Assembly: GCA_027575765.1 (NCBI GenBank)
Contig: JANBPT010001241.1
Coordinates: 1-11,868 of the forward strand
DNA from: Tieghemiomyces parasiticus
Lineage: Eukaryota; Kickxellomycota; Dimargaritomycetes; Dimargaritales; Dimargaritaceae
Direction: 5' to 3'
Length of the DNA: 11,868 nucleotides
Below are positions 1 to 6,771 of this stretch, piece after piece (the first letter of the stretch is position 1; every line of letters starts with the position of its first letter). Below the pieces are notes generated by a model. That model did no database searches. It was not told where the DNA came from and saw only the letters and a program-made list of their open reading frames with translations. Position numbers and translations under genes: made by a program.

Positions 1-214
1 CCAGCGGGGTAGCGAAGTGTCGTAAGGGGGTTGAAAAACAGGGGGGTTGGTATGGTGGTGGCCCTGGAGGCCAGTGCCAGCCCGCGGGAGGGTCAAACCC
101 AACTCCGAACGGGCAGTGTCCTGACGACTGGTTGTGGTATACGGCGGTATGAGGGCCCCGCCGCAGCCATGGTTCACTATCTGATGATGAGCACTGAGTA
201 CCTACCGGTTGCAT
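1..214 (-). other. Proline-rich open frame running off the left edge, coding status unclear
   Basis: On the minus strand an ATG at 214 opens 71 codons without a stop to the window edge. The product is rich in Pro, Gly and aromatic residues, with a stretch reading GFDPPAGWHWPPGPPPYQPP. It overlaps the possible inhibitor-2 exon in a different frame, so the two cannot both be read from the same unspliced message. It may be chance openness in GC-rich DNA or the 5' end of a proline-rich protein. I do not recognise it. Confidence 0.15.
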
Positions 215-261
215 TTCTCTTGCTGGGAGGGAGACCCCTTCTTCAGTATGCCCTTCGGCAT
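206..261 (-). CDS. Possible first exon of a protein phosphatase inhibitor-2-like gene (partial)
   Basis: Read on the minus strand, an ATG at 261 opens the peptide MPKGILKKGSPSQQEKCN, preceded by a long C/T-rich leader like those of the other genes here. The frame stops at 202, but a GTAGGT donor (205 down to 200) sits just before the stop, so a phase-2 splice is plausible. K-G-I-L-K is the PP1-contacting motif near the N-terminus of the inhibitor-2/Glc8 family, which regulates type 1 protein phosphatase. The tryptophan-acidic motif that should follow is not seen in 1-200, so the next exon would have to lie off the left edge, needing an intron over 200 bp. That is longer than the other introns here. 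The similarity rests on about eight residues and could be chance. Confidence 0.28.
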
Positions 262-264
262 GGT

Positions 265-1475
265 ATGGCAAATGGGATTGCGTAGGGGGGAAAGCTTAGA
301 AAGGGGCTGATGGGATCTAATGACGATCGGGAGCTGTATAAAAGCGGCAATTAGAAGAGACGAGGTGCGGCGGAGGCAAGCGGGTGGGGTGCGAGGAAAA
401 GGCTGGTGGAGGGCAAGATGCGTGCACGTAATGGGCGAGTCAAGGTGGGAGGTGGGCCAGGTGCCACCGAAGGTAATGGAGGTGACGGGCTGATAGAGTG
501 AGGGGATCGGGATGAGGTATTGCGGGGAGGGGACGAGGTTCTCCAGGTGTGGCAAGGGTAGGTTAAAAAGATTCAACCCGGCGACGAGGAGGGGGGGTAC
601 AGCTTGGACAGGCGCTAGTTACACCAGCTTGGCCCAACCCAGCCACACACACACGCGGGGGCTTGGGGCTGGAACGCGGCCGGTGGCACAAGAGGAGTGG
701 GGCAAGTCAAGTGTTTGGCAGACCAAGCAGCGTTCATAATTATGGTCACGGCTGCCGCAGCCGCGTCCTGTCCCAATTGACTTTAGGCTGACTGTCTCCA
801 CGGTCGTCCGATCCATCAGCGGCTATCTTGTCACCATTGGGAGTCCTCGACAGGGGGCCCTGCGGCTCGCACTCTTGCCGGGTGTGACCGGTCCCTCGCA
901 CAGGTCGCAGTAGGCTGAGGCCCGCCTATGGTTACTTCCCAATCTCCCACATATGTTCGCAAGGAGTAAAGAGATTGTCACAAGGGCGGGTCTCCCTGTT
1001 TCATAACTGACAAGACAGATATTAGGCTGGCGGACAATACAATGTATTGCATACCATGCAGTAGGGATTGCATCCTATTTACGCAGGATGTCGGGTGATA
1101 TCCTAGCCAACGTATACCCGTGCACCCGCCCCGGTTGGCTGATATCCTCAAGTCAACTCCGCCCCACCATCCCTAGATCAACCCACCGACCTCCAGCCTG
1201 ATCACCTGTTAGATAACCTAAAGGGTGATCTCCCGGCGAGGGCACTTGATGGCCACACCGTCGTTGTTTGCCCCCCCCGTCACCCTACAAACATGACTCC
1301 TTGCCCAGTTGGGACTCCGCCATCGGCCGCGTGTACAAACAATCGCCCCTCATTCGCCTTCCCAAACTGCACGCGCCCTGGCCACCAGCGCAACATTGAC
1401 CCCGCCGTCCCCTGCAGTGGGGTCACCTACCACCTCATACCCACTCGCTCCACTCATTTCCACCTCAACGTCACC
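265..1475. other. Intergenic stretch without a supportable gene
   Basis: Open frames here are short, lack splice or family evidence, and read as low-complexity in one direction. The part from 265 to about 600 is C/T-rich on the minus strand and could be the leader of the minus-strand exon ending at 261. A TATAAAAG string occurs on the plus strand at 337-344 but leads only to a 27-codon frame at 418-501. A short CA run lies near 643-653. At 1035-1049 there is a near-perfect 15-nt palindrome (CAATACA-A-TGTATTG). No tRNA or rRNA was recognised. Confidence 0.5.
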
Positions 1476-1727
1476 ATGGCTTCTGCTTATCGGGGAGGAG
1501 GAGGCATGCTTGGTTGCGTGGCCGAGCAGGTAAGCCAAACGATGGCCAAATCCTCAAGCGAACTCGATACGCAGCACAGCTTGGGCGCAATCGAGTACCA
1601 CGGAACAGGATGGCAGGGGTGGAGTACACAACGCAGCAAAAAGGGTTACGGAAGCCTACATGGCGTTGCAGGTAAAAAAAGAGTGAAAGGGAACCGCCGG
1701 GCGACTCACCCTAGGGGATGTCTTTAG
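1476..1727 (+). CDS. Hypothetical short protein or first exon, unrecognised
   Basis: The ATG at 1476 has an excellent context (GTCACCATGG) and follows a pyrimidine/CA-rich leader of the same style as the DBR1 leader. Read through, the frame gives 83 residues beginning MASAYRGGGGMLGCVAEQ and ending in a basic tail rich in Lys and Arg, with a TAG stop at 1725-1727. A consensus donor (CAG|GTAAGC) occurs at 1530 after codon 18. A possible acceptor (GTTGCAG) at 1675 would make a 146-bp intron, but the spliced frame stops after four more codons. I see no signal peptide and no known domain. It may be the first exon of a longer gene, a small protein, or chance. Confidence 0.22.
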   Translation: MASAYRGGGGMLGCVAEQVSQTMAKSSSELDTQHSLGAIEYHGTGWQGWSTQRSKKGYGSLHGVAGKKRVKGNRRATHPRGCL

Positions 1728-2475
1728 CCCACTATGGTCGCACACAGACGGCGTAAATATGAGTGGATTGCCTGGCCGCACGGAGTCCAGCAGGTCTACC
1801 AGAATGACGATACTAAGTGACTCGTGAAAGACCTGGAAGTGAATTGCGTCGTAAAATAACCGTCTACATCCCAGAGCTTACCTAACGTTCAGATCACGAC
1901 ACCAACCATCCACACCAAGGGCTGGCCATGCATAACGACCCAACCGCCGACATTACTCAACCCACACTGGGATGGTGGGTTGGGTAGTATTCGGTCCACT
2001 CTGGGTTGTGGGGGGAGTGTCCCGTTTGTCCGCGCAGCTGGTGTTGGCGAGCGGGATAACTGTGACTCTATAGCCGCAGGACTGGTGTACCGTTGGCCAA
2101 AAAGTGTCTATACTTTAGGAAAGTGTGATATCTCAGGGGAGGCCTTTGAGAACGAAGATGTTACCCCTTACTTTTTAGTTTCCCACCACGACATAGTCGA
2201 GGCCTCGGACCTAAGGTACATGTCATTTATAAGCCAATAAGGTTGGCCAGTGTCCAATGATTACAGAATCATAGGTGCAGCTGAAGAACCAAGTGGTTAA
2301 GGCGCCTCATACAACTACAGAAGTAGAGACCTGGTGCGAAGGAAGCTAAATACCGGAAATTATGTTTGAAGTGAAGAGCCGCCTGCTGATTTCGAGCCAT
2401 GGTTTGTGCACGCGCCCGTGATCGGGGCGGTAAATAATCACTACACGAAAATGCACACTTCGATAATAAAGATTA
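1728..2475. other. Intergenic stretch, no supportable gene
   Basis: Apart from the inverted repeat at 1952-1988, I see no gene. A plus-strand frame ending at 2240 stays open for 86 codons but starts only at a TTG, has no convincing splice acceptor and matches nothing I know. A small inverted repeat (GATAAT-AAAG-ATTATC, 2462-2477) overlaps the stop codon of the neighbouring minus-strand gene and probably lies at its 3' end. Confidence 0.45.
1952..1988. repeat. Inverted repeat, 14-bp stem with 9-nt loop
   Basis: The left arm ATTACTCAACCCAC (1952-1965) pairs with GTGGGTTGGGTAGT (1975-1988) across a 9-nt loop. There are twelve Watson-Crick pairs and two G-U pairs, and the innermost eight are perfect. 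It lies between the uncertain short frame at 1476 and the 3' end of the minus-strand F-box-like gene. It could be an RNA hairpin in a 3' region, a transposon remnant or a protein-binding dyad; no flanking target duplication was noticed. Confidence 0.6.
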
Positions 2476-3886
2476 TCAAAACGGATCGAATTTGAACGGC
2501 ACGGCACCTGTCATAACGTCGGTGTTGGCAACCACAGCAATGTCTCCAGGATCTACCAGAACCGTATATCCTGCTGGATTATGGGTGAGGTGGAAGTATG
2601 TCTCGTCATAGAAATTAATGACGTCACACTGGCCTTCCTCCTCGAACTTGGGATCGCGGTGGTGATGTTCAGCACGTAGTGCCGCCGCCGCCTTACGGAA
2701 CCCCATACTTTCGGCGCAGAGGGGCTGGACAGAGGGTACAACGTAGGTTGCATAAATCTCGACCTCAGACCAAATACGCCCGGCTGCAGCGGGATTCCAC
2801 TCTAACCAGAGCAGCTGGGTCAGGAAAAACTGTTTGAACATAGTTCCCCGTGTCCACGGCTCGACCGCCTTCAGAGCCCTGAGAAATTCAAGGAGGGTCG
2901 ACCAAGCACCTTGCTGGGCTAGCTCAAATTGGACACCGGGGGCGAGCACGAGGTGTGAGTAGCTGTGGGTGGTGAAGAGGAGTCCTTGATCAGGGGTCTT
3001 CCATAATTTCAGGAGGATATCGGCGGGAATAAAGCCCCGGAGTGGACTGTTATCGGTGGTTGACTTTGCCGTCTGACTTAAAATTTTGATAGCTCGGACC
3101 GCCAGACCGGGTTGGCCTAGGGCCGCCGCCGTTGCGTAGGGAAATAGGTACAAACGCTGCGACCAAGACAGCTTGACCGGGTCCAGATAACGCATCTGCG
3201 CCAAGGAATCGTTGGACCGGGCAATGATCGAAGTAAAGTGGCCCTGGGAAACTTGCTGGTTGTATGGTACTGACATTGAGCTCAGGTGGAGCAGTCTCCG
3301 GTAGACAACAAGGTGGCCGTAGGCCCAACGGGCCCCCTTGAGCGTGACAAACAGCTCATGACAGCCCGCGACGAGTCTTTTATGTATAACGGAATTCTCG
3401 GCTTTTCGCATCCACTTGTTGAGGTCAGAGAGTCTGGTGGCGACCTTGGGAATATCGTCCTGGAGTGGCGGGTTCGTAGCACGAGACAGGACATGATGAG
3501 GGATAAGTTTCGGGTGGATCTTTGCCGACCTCTAGACAGTTACTGTTGGTCCCTTCCCTATTCGATTATTGTTTAAAAGTATTACACGGCTGTCCATGCG
3601 TCCTCAAATTCCATTATCTGGGCATGTATGTAGGCATTCTTACCGGCAATAGCTTCCTTTTCGGGTCTTCTAATAAGGTACTATAAGCAGGACCGTAAGC
3701 ATAGCTGACCTGGCAGGCATCGCCGGTCTCCACGTGCTCAAGAAAGTAGCGGATCAGCTCGGGAGGCAAACGGTCTAGTTGACAGGGCTGGGGCCCTATC
3801 GACTCCTGCTTGTTTAGAACCGAGAGCCGGTTGCCGGCGCGGACGGCGGTAAGAGCAAAGGTCATCAAAAGGATTACACGCAGCAT
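2476..3886 (-). CDS. Secretory-leader protein with F-box-like motif, 432 aa, two exons
   Basis: Exon 1 is 3644-3886 and exon 2 is 2476-3531. The 112-bp intron (3532-3643) has a GTAAGA donor and a CTGTCTAG acceptor, and removing it joins the frames in phase 0 (81 + 351 codons). Start chosen at ATG 3886: the frame extends upstream to a GTG only, and this ATG begins a standard leader, MLRVILLMTFALTAVRAG, with likely cleavage near residue 17. Residues 36-75 (LDRLPPELIRYFLEHVETGD and following) match the LPxE start of an F-box helix, which normally binds Skp1 in ubiquitin ligases. The remaining ~350 residues are unrecognised, helical-looking and rich in Leu, Ala and aromatics, with no further membrane segment or repeat seen. 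An F-box behind a secretory leader is odd, since SCF ligases are cytosolic or nuclear. The gene model is solid; the F-box label is moderate and the function unknown. Confidence 0.8.
3532..3643 (-). other. Intron of the F-box-like gene
   Basis: 112-bp GT-AG intron, donor CCG|GTAAGA and acceptor CTGTCTAG|AGG. Reading through it hits stops in the exon 1 frame, and exon 2 has an in-frame TAG exactly at the acceptor. Splicing is therefore needed and gives a phase-0 join. Confidence 0.75.
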
Positions 3887-3927
3887 CGTGACGAAAACAG
3901 TTAATAAGGCGAGCGGAAAAAGTAACA

Positions 3928-3957
3928 CTAACGGTCAGGTTTGGAAGAAGCCGTTAG
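3928..3957. repeat. Inverted repeat in the leader of the F-box-like gene
   Basis: CTAACGG (3928-3934) and CCGTTAG (3951-3957) form a perfect 7-bp stem with a 16-nt loop. It lies 42-71 nt upstream of the chosen ATG and downstream of the TATA-like element, so it would be in the 5' leader of the mRNA. A role in translation control is only a possibility. Confidence 0.5.
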
Positions 3958-3991
3958 CGTCGGATAGATGAAGGCAGGACCGGCGCCGTAG

Positions 3992-3998
3992 TTATATA
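3992..3998 (-). promoter_or_regulatory. TATA-like element upstream of the F-box-like gene
   Basis: On the minus strand the sequence reads GTATATAAC, about 106 bp upstream of the ATG at 3886. Spacing and orientation suit a core promoter with a leader of roughly 75 nt, similar to the arrangement at the CBM19-like gene. Confidence 0.45.
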
Positions 3999-4026
3999 CA
4001 TATTAGTAGGGGAAAGGCGGGAGTAA

Positions 4027-4500
4027 CTAGACAGACGAGGAAAGAGAGAGAGAGAGAGACAGCCCGGGTACGACGTCAGTTGGACCTGGCCGCTTTCCCT
4101 TCATGCTACAGGGATAGGAAATCCTCTCTGCATACCATAGCATGAAAAAAGCACTTGTCTCCCAAAAAGTGGGCGGACGAGAGAAGAACTGAGTCTCGTA
4201 TTGGTATGAAAAGGATGTCTCATACATCCTAGGCGCACGAATCACGTACTTCATTGCTGGCACAACTGCATTGAGTAGCCGAGCGGCCTGCTCGGCTGTA
4301 TAATCGGGTAGTACTAACGCCACTGTTGTTCCCAAGGTGGACGTCGCCGAGGGGGGAGATGCTACAATTACTTGATTCCAAAGCAAGTGGAGTCCATCGG
4401 AGCGCCCATATGTCGTACTTGGGGAGACACAGTTTCGGAGGACTCCCTTATCCTCTGTCAGCCTTCCGATACCACTCCTCTTCTTGATGCCGATAAATCA
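4027..4500 (-). pseudogene. Coding-looking frame without a proper start; broken gene or 3' exon
   Basis: The minus-strand frame is open from a TGA at 4498-4500 to the TAA at 4027, about 156 codons. It contains protein-like stretches (for example ALVLPDYTAEQAARLLNAVV and an aromatic-rich run ending MLWYAERISYPC). The first in-frame ATG is only at 4254, which would give 75 aa. A TATA box (4532-4539) lies just upstream, so transcription would start close to the frame's 5' end, yet the first ATG downstream opens a different frame of 13 codons. Explanations are loss of the original start, an unseen 5' exon beyond the TATA-like site, or chance. I recognise no family and see no clear similarity to the neighbouring F-box-like protein. 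The Ser-Leu tail comes from a GA microsatellite. Confidence 0.35.
4043..4059. repeat. GA/CT microsatellite
   Basis: An uninterrupted (AG)n run. On the minus strand it lies at the end of the 4027-4500 open frame and encodes an alternating Ser-Leu tail, which suggests that the reading frame's end there may be accidental or slippage-prone. Confidence 0.85.
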
Positions 4501-4504
4501 ACGG

Positions 4505-4618
4505 TTTTTTCGCAGGTGCGATATCCTTTTTTTTATATAGACTAGCTGTTATGGCGATTGGGTTGGGTTGATACTTTTTTTTTTCGCCACATTTTCCCCA
4601 ACCATACCTATTTTTTTT
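4505..4618. repeat. Cluster of poly(dA:dT) tracts
   Basis: Four T-runs of 6-10 bases (4505-4510, 4527-4534, 4575-4584, 4611-4618) fall within about 115 bp. Such tracts commonly mark promoter regions in fungi. The whole interval 4501-5044 is AT-rich and holds no other gene I can support. Confidence 0.7.
4532..4539 (-). promoter_or_regulatory. TATA box upstream of the 4027-4500 frame
   Basis: On the minus strand the sequence is TATATAAA followed by an A-run. It sits 32 bp upstream of the open frame's 5' limit and is flanked by several poly(dA:dT) tracts, a typical nucleosome-poor fungal promoter setting. Confidence 0.4.
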
Positions 4619-5044
4619 GCCGAATTAATTTTGGCTTGTAAATTTCAGTTCCACTCCTTCAAAATAAACAGCTACGGAGGTACCGCTATTACGAATTCCC
4701 CATAACCGCGACGGGCGTGACACTCCACCCTCTATTCTTATGTAGGGAGAAGAGTGCGGGCGCACAGTGGCTGTGCATCTGCTTCAGAAATTCAGTTTCC
4801 ATACTACAGGCTCTGGCGTATATCCTATAGTGTTACAATGCCATAGACGGATTGTTCGCGAAATGGCTATTTTAATAACATGATGGATAACAGTATGTAA
4901 AGTATGTACCGGTACTAAAGAGTACGCAAAGAAAAACAAAATGGTACGACTTCTAGGTGTAGTTACTACAGCATAGCAGCCCTTCGATTAGAGACTATAC
5001 AATCGGGCGAGTATGGCAACCTTGACTCCCACTCGGCGGCCAAT

Positions 5045-5284
5045 TTAGCGGTTGCAGATGATGTAGTTGCCATTGGGGTGGCACTTCGTCCCGGGGGGGC
5101 AGGCGAAGCTGACGGGCTTTCCCCAGTCACAGACAGAGAAGCCGCTGGGGTGGGTGCCACCACAGATCATAGTCCCGGAGATACAGGTAGGAGGGGTGGG
5201 AGGGATGGCCGGAGCCCCAGGCCGGGCGGAAACGCCAGCAAAGGCGCATAAGACGGTGATAAGGGCGACGCGAGCGAACTGCAT
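5045..5284 (-). CDS. Small secreted cysteine-rich protein, CBM19-like chitin-binding, 79 aa
   Basis: Start chosen at ATG 5284; the frame extends upstream only through a His/Pro-rich leader translation to a TTG. Residues 1-20 (MQFARVALITVLCAFAGVSA) form a clear signal peptide. After a short Pro-rich linker come six cysteines at 34, 41, 52, 62, 68 and 77, enough for three disulfides. The arrangement C-x6-C-GG, then GFSVCDWGKPVSFACPPGTK, then C-x8-C resembles carbohydrate-binding module family 19, known from the C-terminus of yeast chitinase. Here the module stands alone with no catalytic domain. The likely role is binding chitin outside the cell, to protect or modify the fungus's own wall or to act on a host wall; substrate and role are inferred. 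The gene has its own TATA box and is intronless. Confidence 0.82.
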   Translation of the reverse strand: MQFARVALITVLCAFAGVSARPGAPAIPPTPPTCISGTMICGGTHPSGFSVCDWGKPVSFACPPGTKCHPNGNYIICNR

Positions 5285-5413
5285 GATGGCGGTTGGCAGG
5301 GGATGATGAGTGGGCGTGGGTGGCTTGTGCGGGTAGTAGTGAGGATGATGGAAGTAGAACGGATGTCGTGGAGTGTGGATAATGATAGAACAGAATGGTG
5401 GCAACGACTACAC

Positions 5414-5421
5414 CTTTTATA
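5414..5421 (-). promoter_or_regulatory. TATA box of the CBM19-like gene
   Basis: On the minus strand the sequence is TATAAAAG, the canonical TATA motif, 130 bp upstream of the ATG at 5284. The stretch between is the C/A/T-rich leader typical of genes in this window. Confidence 0.65.
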
Positions 5422-6771
5422 CAAATTGTAGACCCTTATGAGCCCCCGCATAGGGTCCATTAGACGCGATGTTGACCTAAGAACTGTCCTTGAACTTTGC
5501 TCATTGACAATAGTGGCCCTTTCCAGCTCGGTAGGCCACTTACGCTGGTCACTTGCGAAGAATCGGACGACGCAGTCACACCCCCTAGTCGCCTCAGCGG
5601 ATGAACAGCAAAGGATGAAGGGTTCCAATTATGGTAAATCTTGGTCTATTGTTTTTCATAAGACAGACAATACATGTCTTCCGGTGGCATCTTTAGGCCG
5701 TTTGTTCCGACTGCATATGTAAATAGGAATAGACTGTAGAAAGATGGTCTGTAGCTAGAAGGCGTCAATTTAGGCTGGGGCACAATGGGGCCGTAGGGAT
5801 CGACTGGTCCTCATTACTAACAAGGAGATTCACACTCATTTTTGCCAACGGATCTCGGCCGTCCTTCTAATAGCTATTGTGGAGAAAATGAAGCCACGAA
5901 AACACAGACCAGGGGCATTGTCCTGTAGGTGAGCGTGGGACCGGCAAATACCTCGCGTTGTGTGCCGGGTGGCCTGGCCTCTGCCGTGTTGAGCAAGGTA
6001 ACCCTGGGTTAATATGTAACCAAAGACCCATTGCACAAGGACCAGGTACGGCGGTAATATGTTCCATCCTAGAAGCGTGGTTTAACCACAAGCCCTCAAG
6101 ACCTGCGTCTGTACATTGGCTCAATGGGTGGCAATACAATGAACAGCTTTACCTCCAAGTGTCAATTGTTCAAGGACCCTGTCTTACCTTCCAAGTTCGG
6201 CCTTCCCTTTTTTCATAATCCAGGCTGACACTTGCTAGTGGCAAGCTAGGAGAACACGATAGTATGTGGTAGGGAAGCGTGATCCCTCCCCCTGAAATAC
6301 TGGGCCAAGCGTGTAGCCATTCAGCAACGCGGGGGCGGTCCTATAGACAGCTGCTGGCCGGAAAGCATGCTGTGCCCTCCTTGGGAAAGGTTTTCAGCTG
6401 AAAGCACAGAAAAATCATTTCCGAATGGATGAACACCGGACCAACCCAGGCACACCATCTCAACTTACTGGACAAATACAAATTCCAGCTGCAATCGCCC
6501 ACCAAAACACTTGCCCGCCTACTGTGACCAACGCCTCTAGCCACTATGGCTCTGTTCATTTTGATCGCTATTAATGTTACATTCGCAACACCATAAATAT
6601 ACACAAGCTATTCACAACTTGACAAATCGGTCGCAAATAAGACCCTTTTATGAGCCATGGCCTCAAAGTACCGTCTGTCACGTCCAAGTCAAGGTACGCT
6701 ATCAACCCCACATCTAGGTTAAACCTGTCCATATTTACCTCCTCCCCTCCAAAAAAAACGCCACCTTTCTC
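5422..6771. other. Long intergenic stretch, no supportable gene
   Basis: Several overlapping open frames exist on both strands. The longest with an ATG is plus 5438-5722, 94 codons, directly upstream of the CBM19-like promoter. None has a recognisable domain, a signal peptide or a convincing splice structure. Small palindromes occur (TAACCC-T-GGGTTA at 5999-6011; AAGACA...TGTCTT at 5660-5680). The end of the stretch is the 3' flank of the helicase gene. Confidence 0.45.

Noticed and set aside
337..344. TATAAAAG on the plus strand
   Set aside because: The motif is perfect, but only a 27-codon Gly-rich frame (418-501) and a weak frame at 512 follow. It also falls inside what could be the leader of a minus-strand exon, so it is probably chance.
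1980..2240. Plus-strand open frame of 86 codons
   Set aside because: It starts only at a TTG, overlaps the arm of the inverted repeat, has no clear splice acceptor in frame and no recognisable domain. Openness of this length is expected by chance.
5438..5722. Plus-strand ATG frame of 94 codons
   Set aside because: It lies directly upstream of the CBM19-like promoter. It has no leader-like sequence before the ATG, no domain, and composition unlike the confirmed exons.
5999..6011. TAACCC-T-GGGTTA as a telomere-like sequence
   Set aside because: It is a single unit with its mirror, without tandem repetition, and so is not evidence of telomeric DNA.
5836..6218. Overlapping frames on both strands
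   Set aside because: They overlap one another in several frames, with no splice signals or family similarity; most likely non-coding.
6341..6604. Minus-strand frame of 87 codons downstream of the helicase gene
   Set aside because: It begins at a GTG, not an ATG, and shows no known motif. It lies in the helicase 3' flank.
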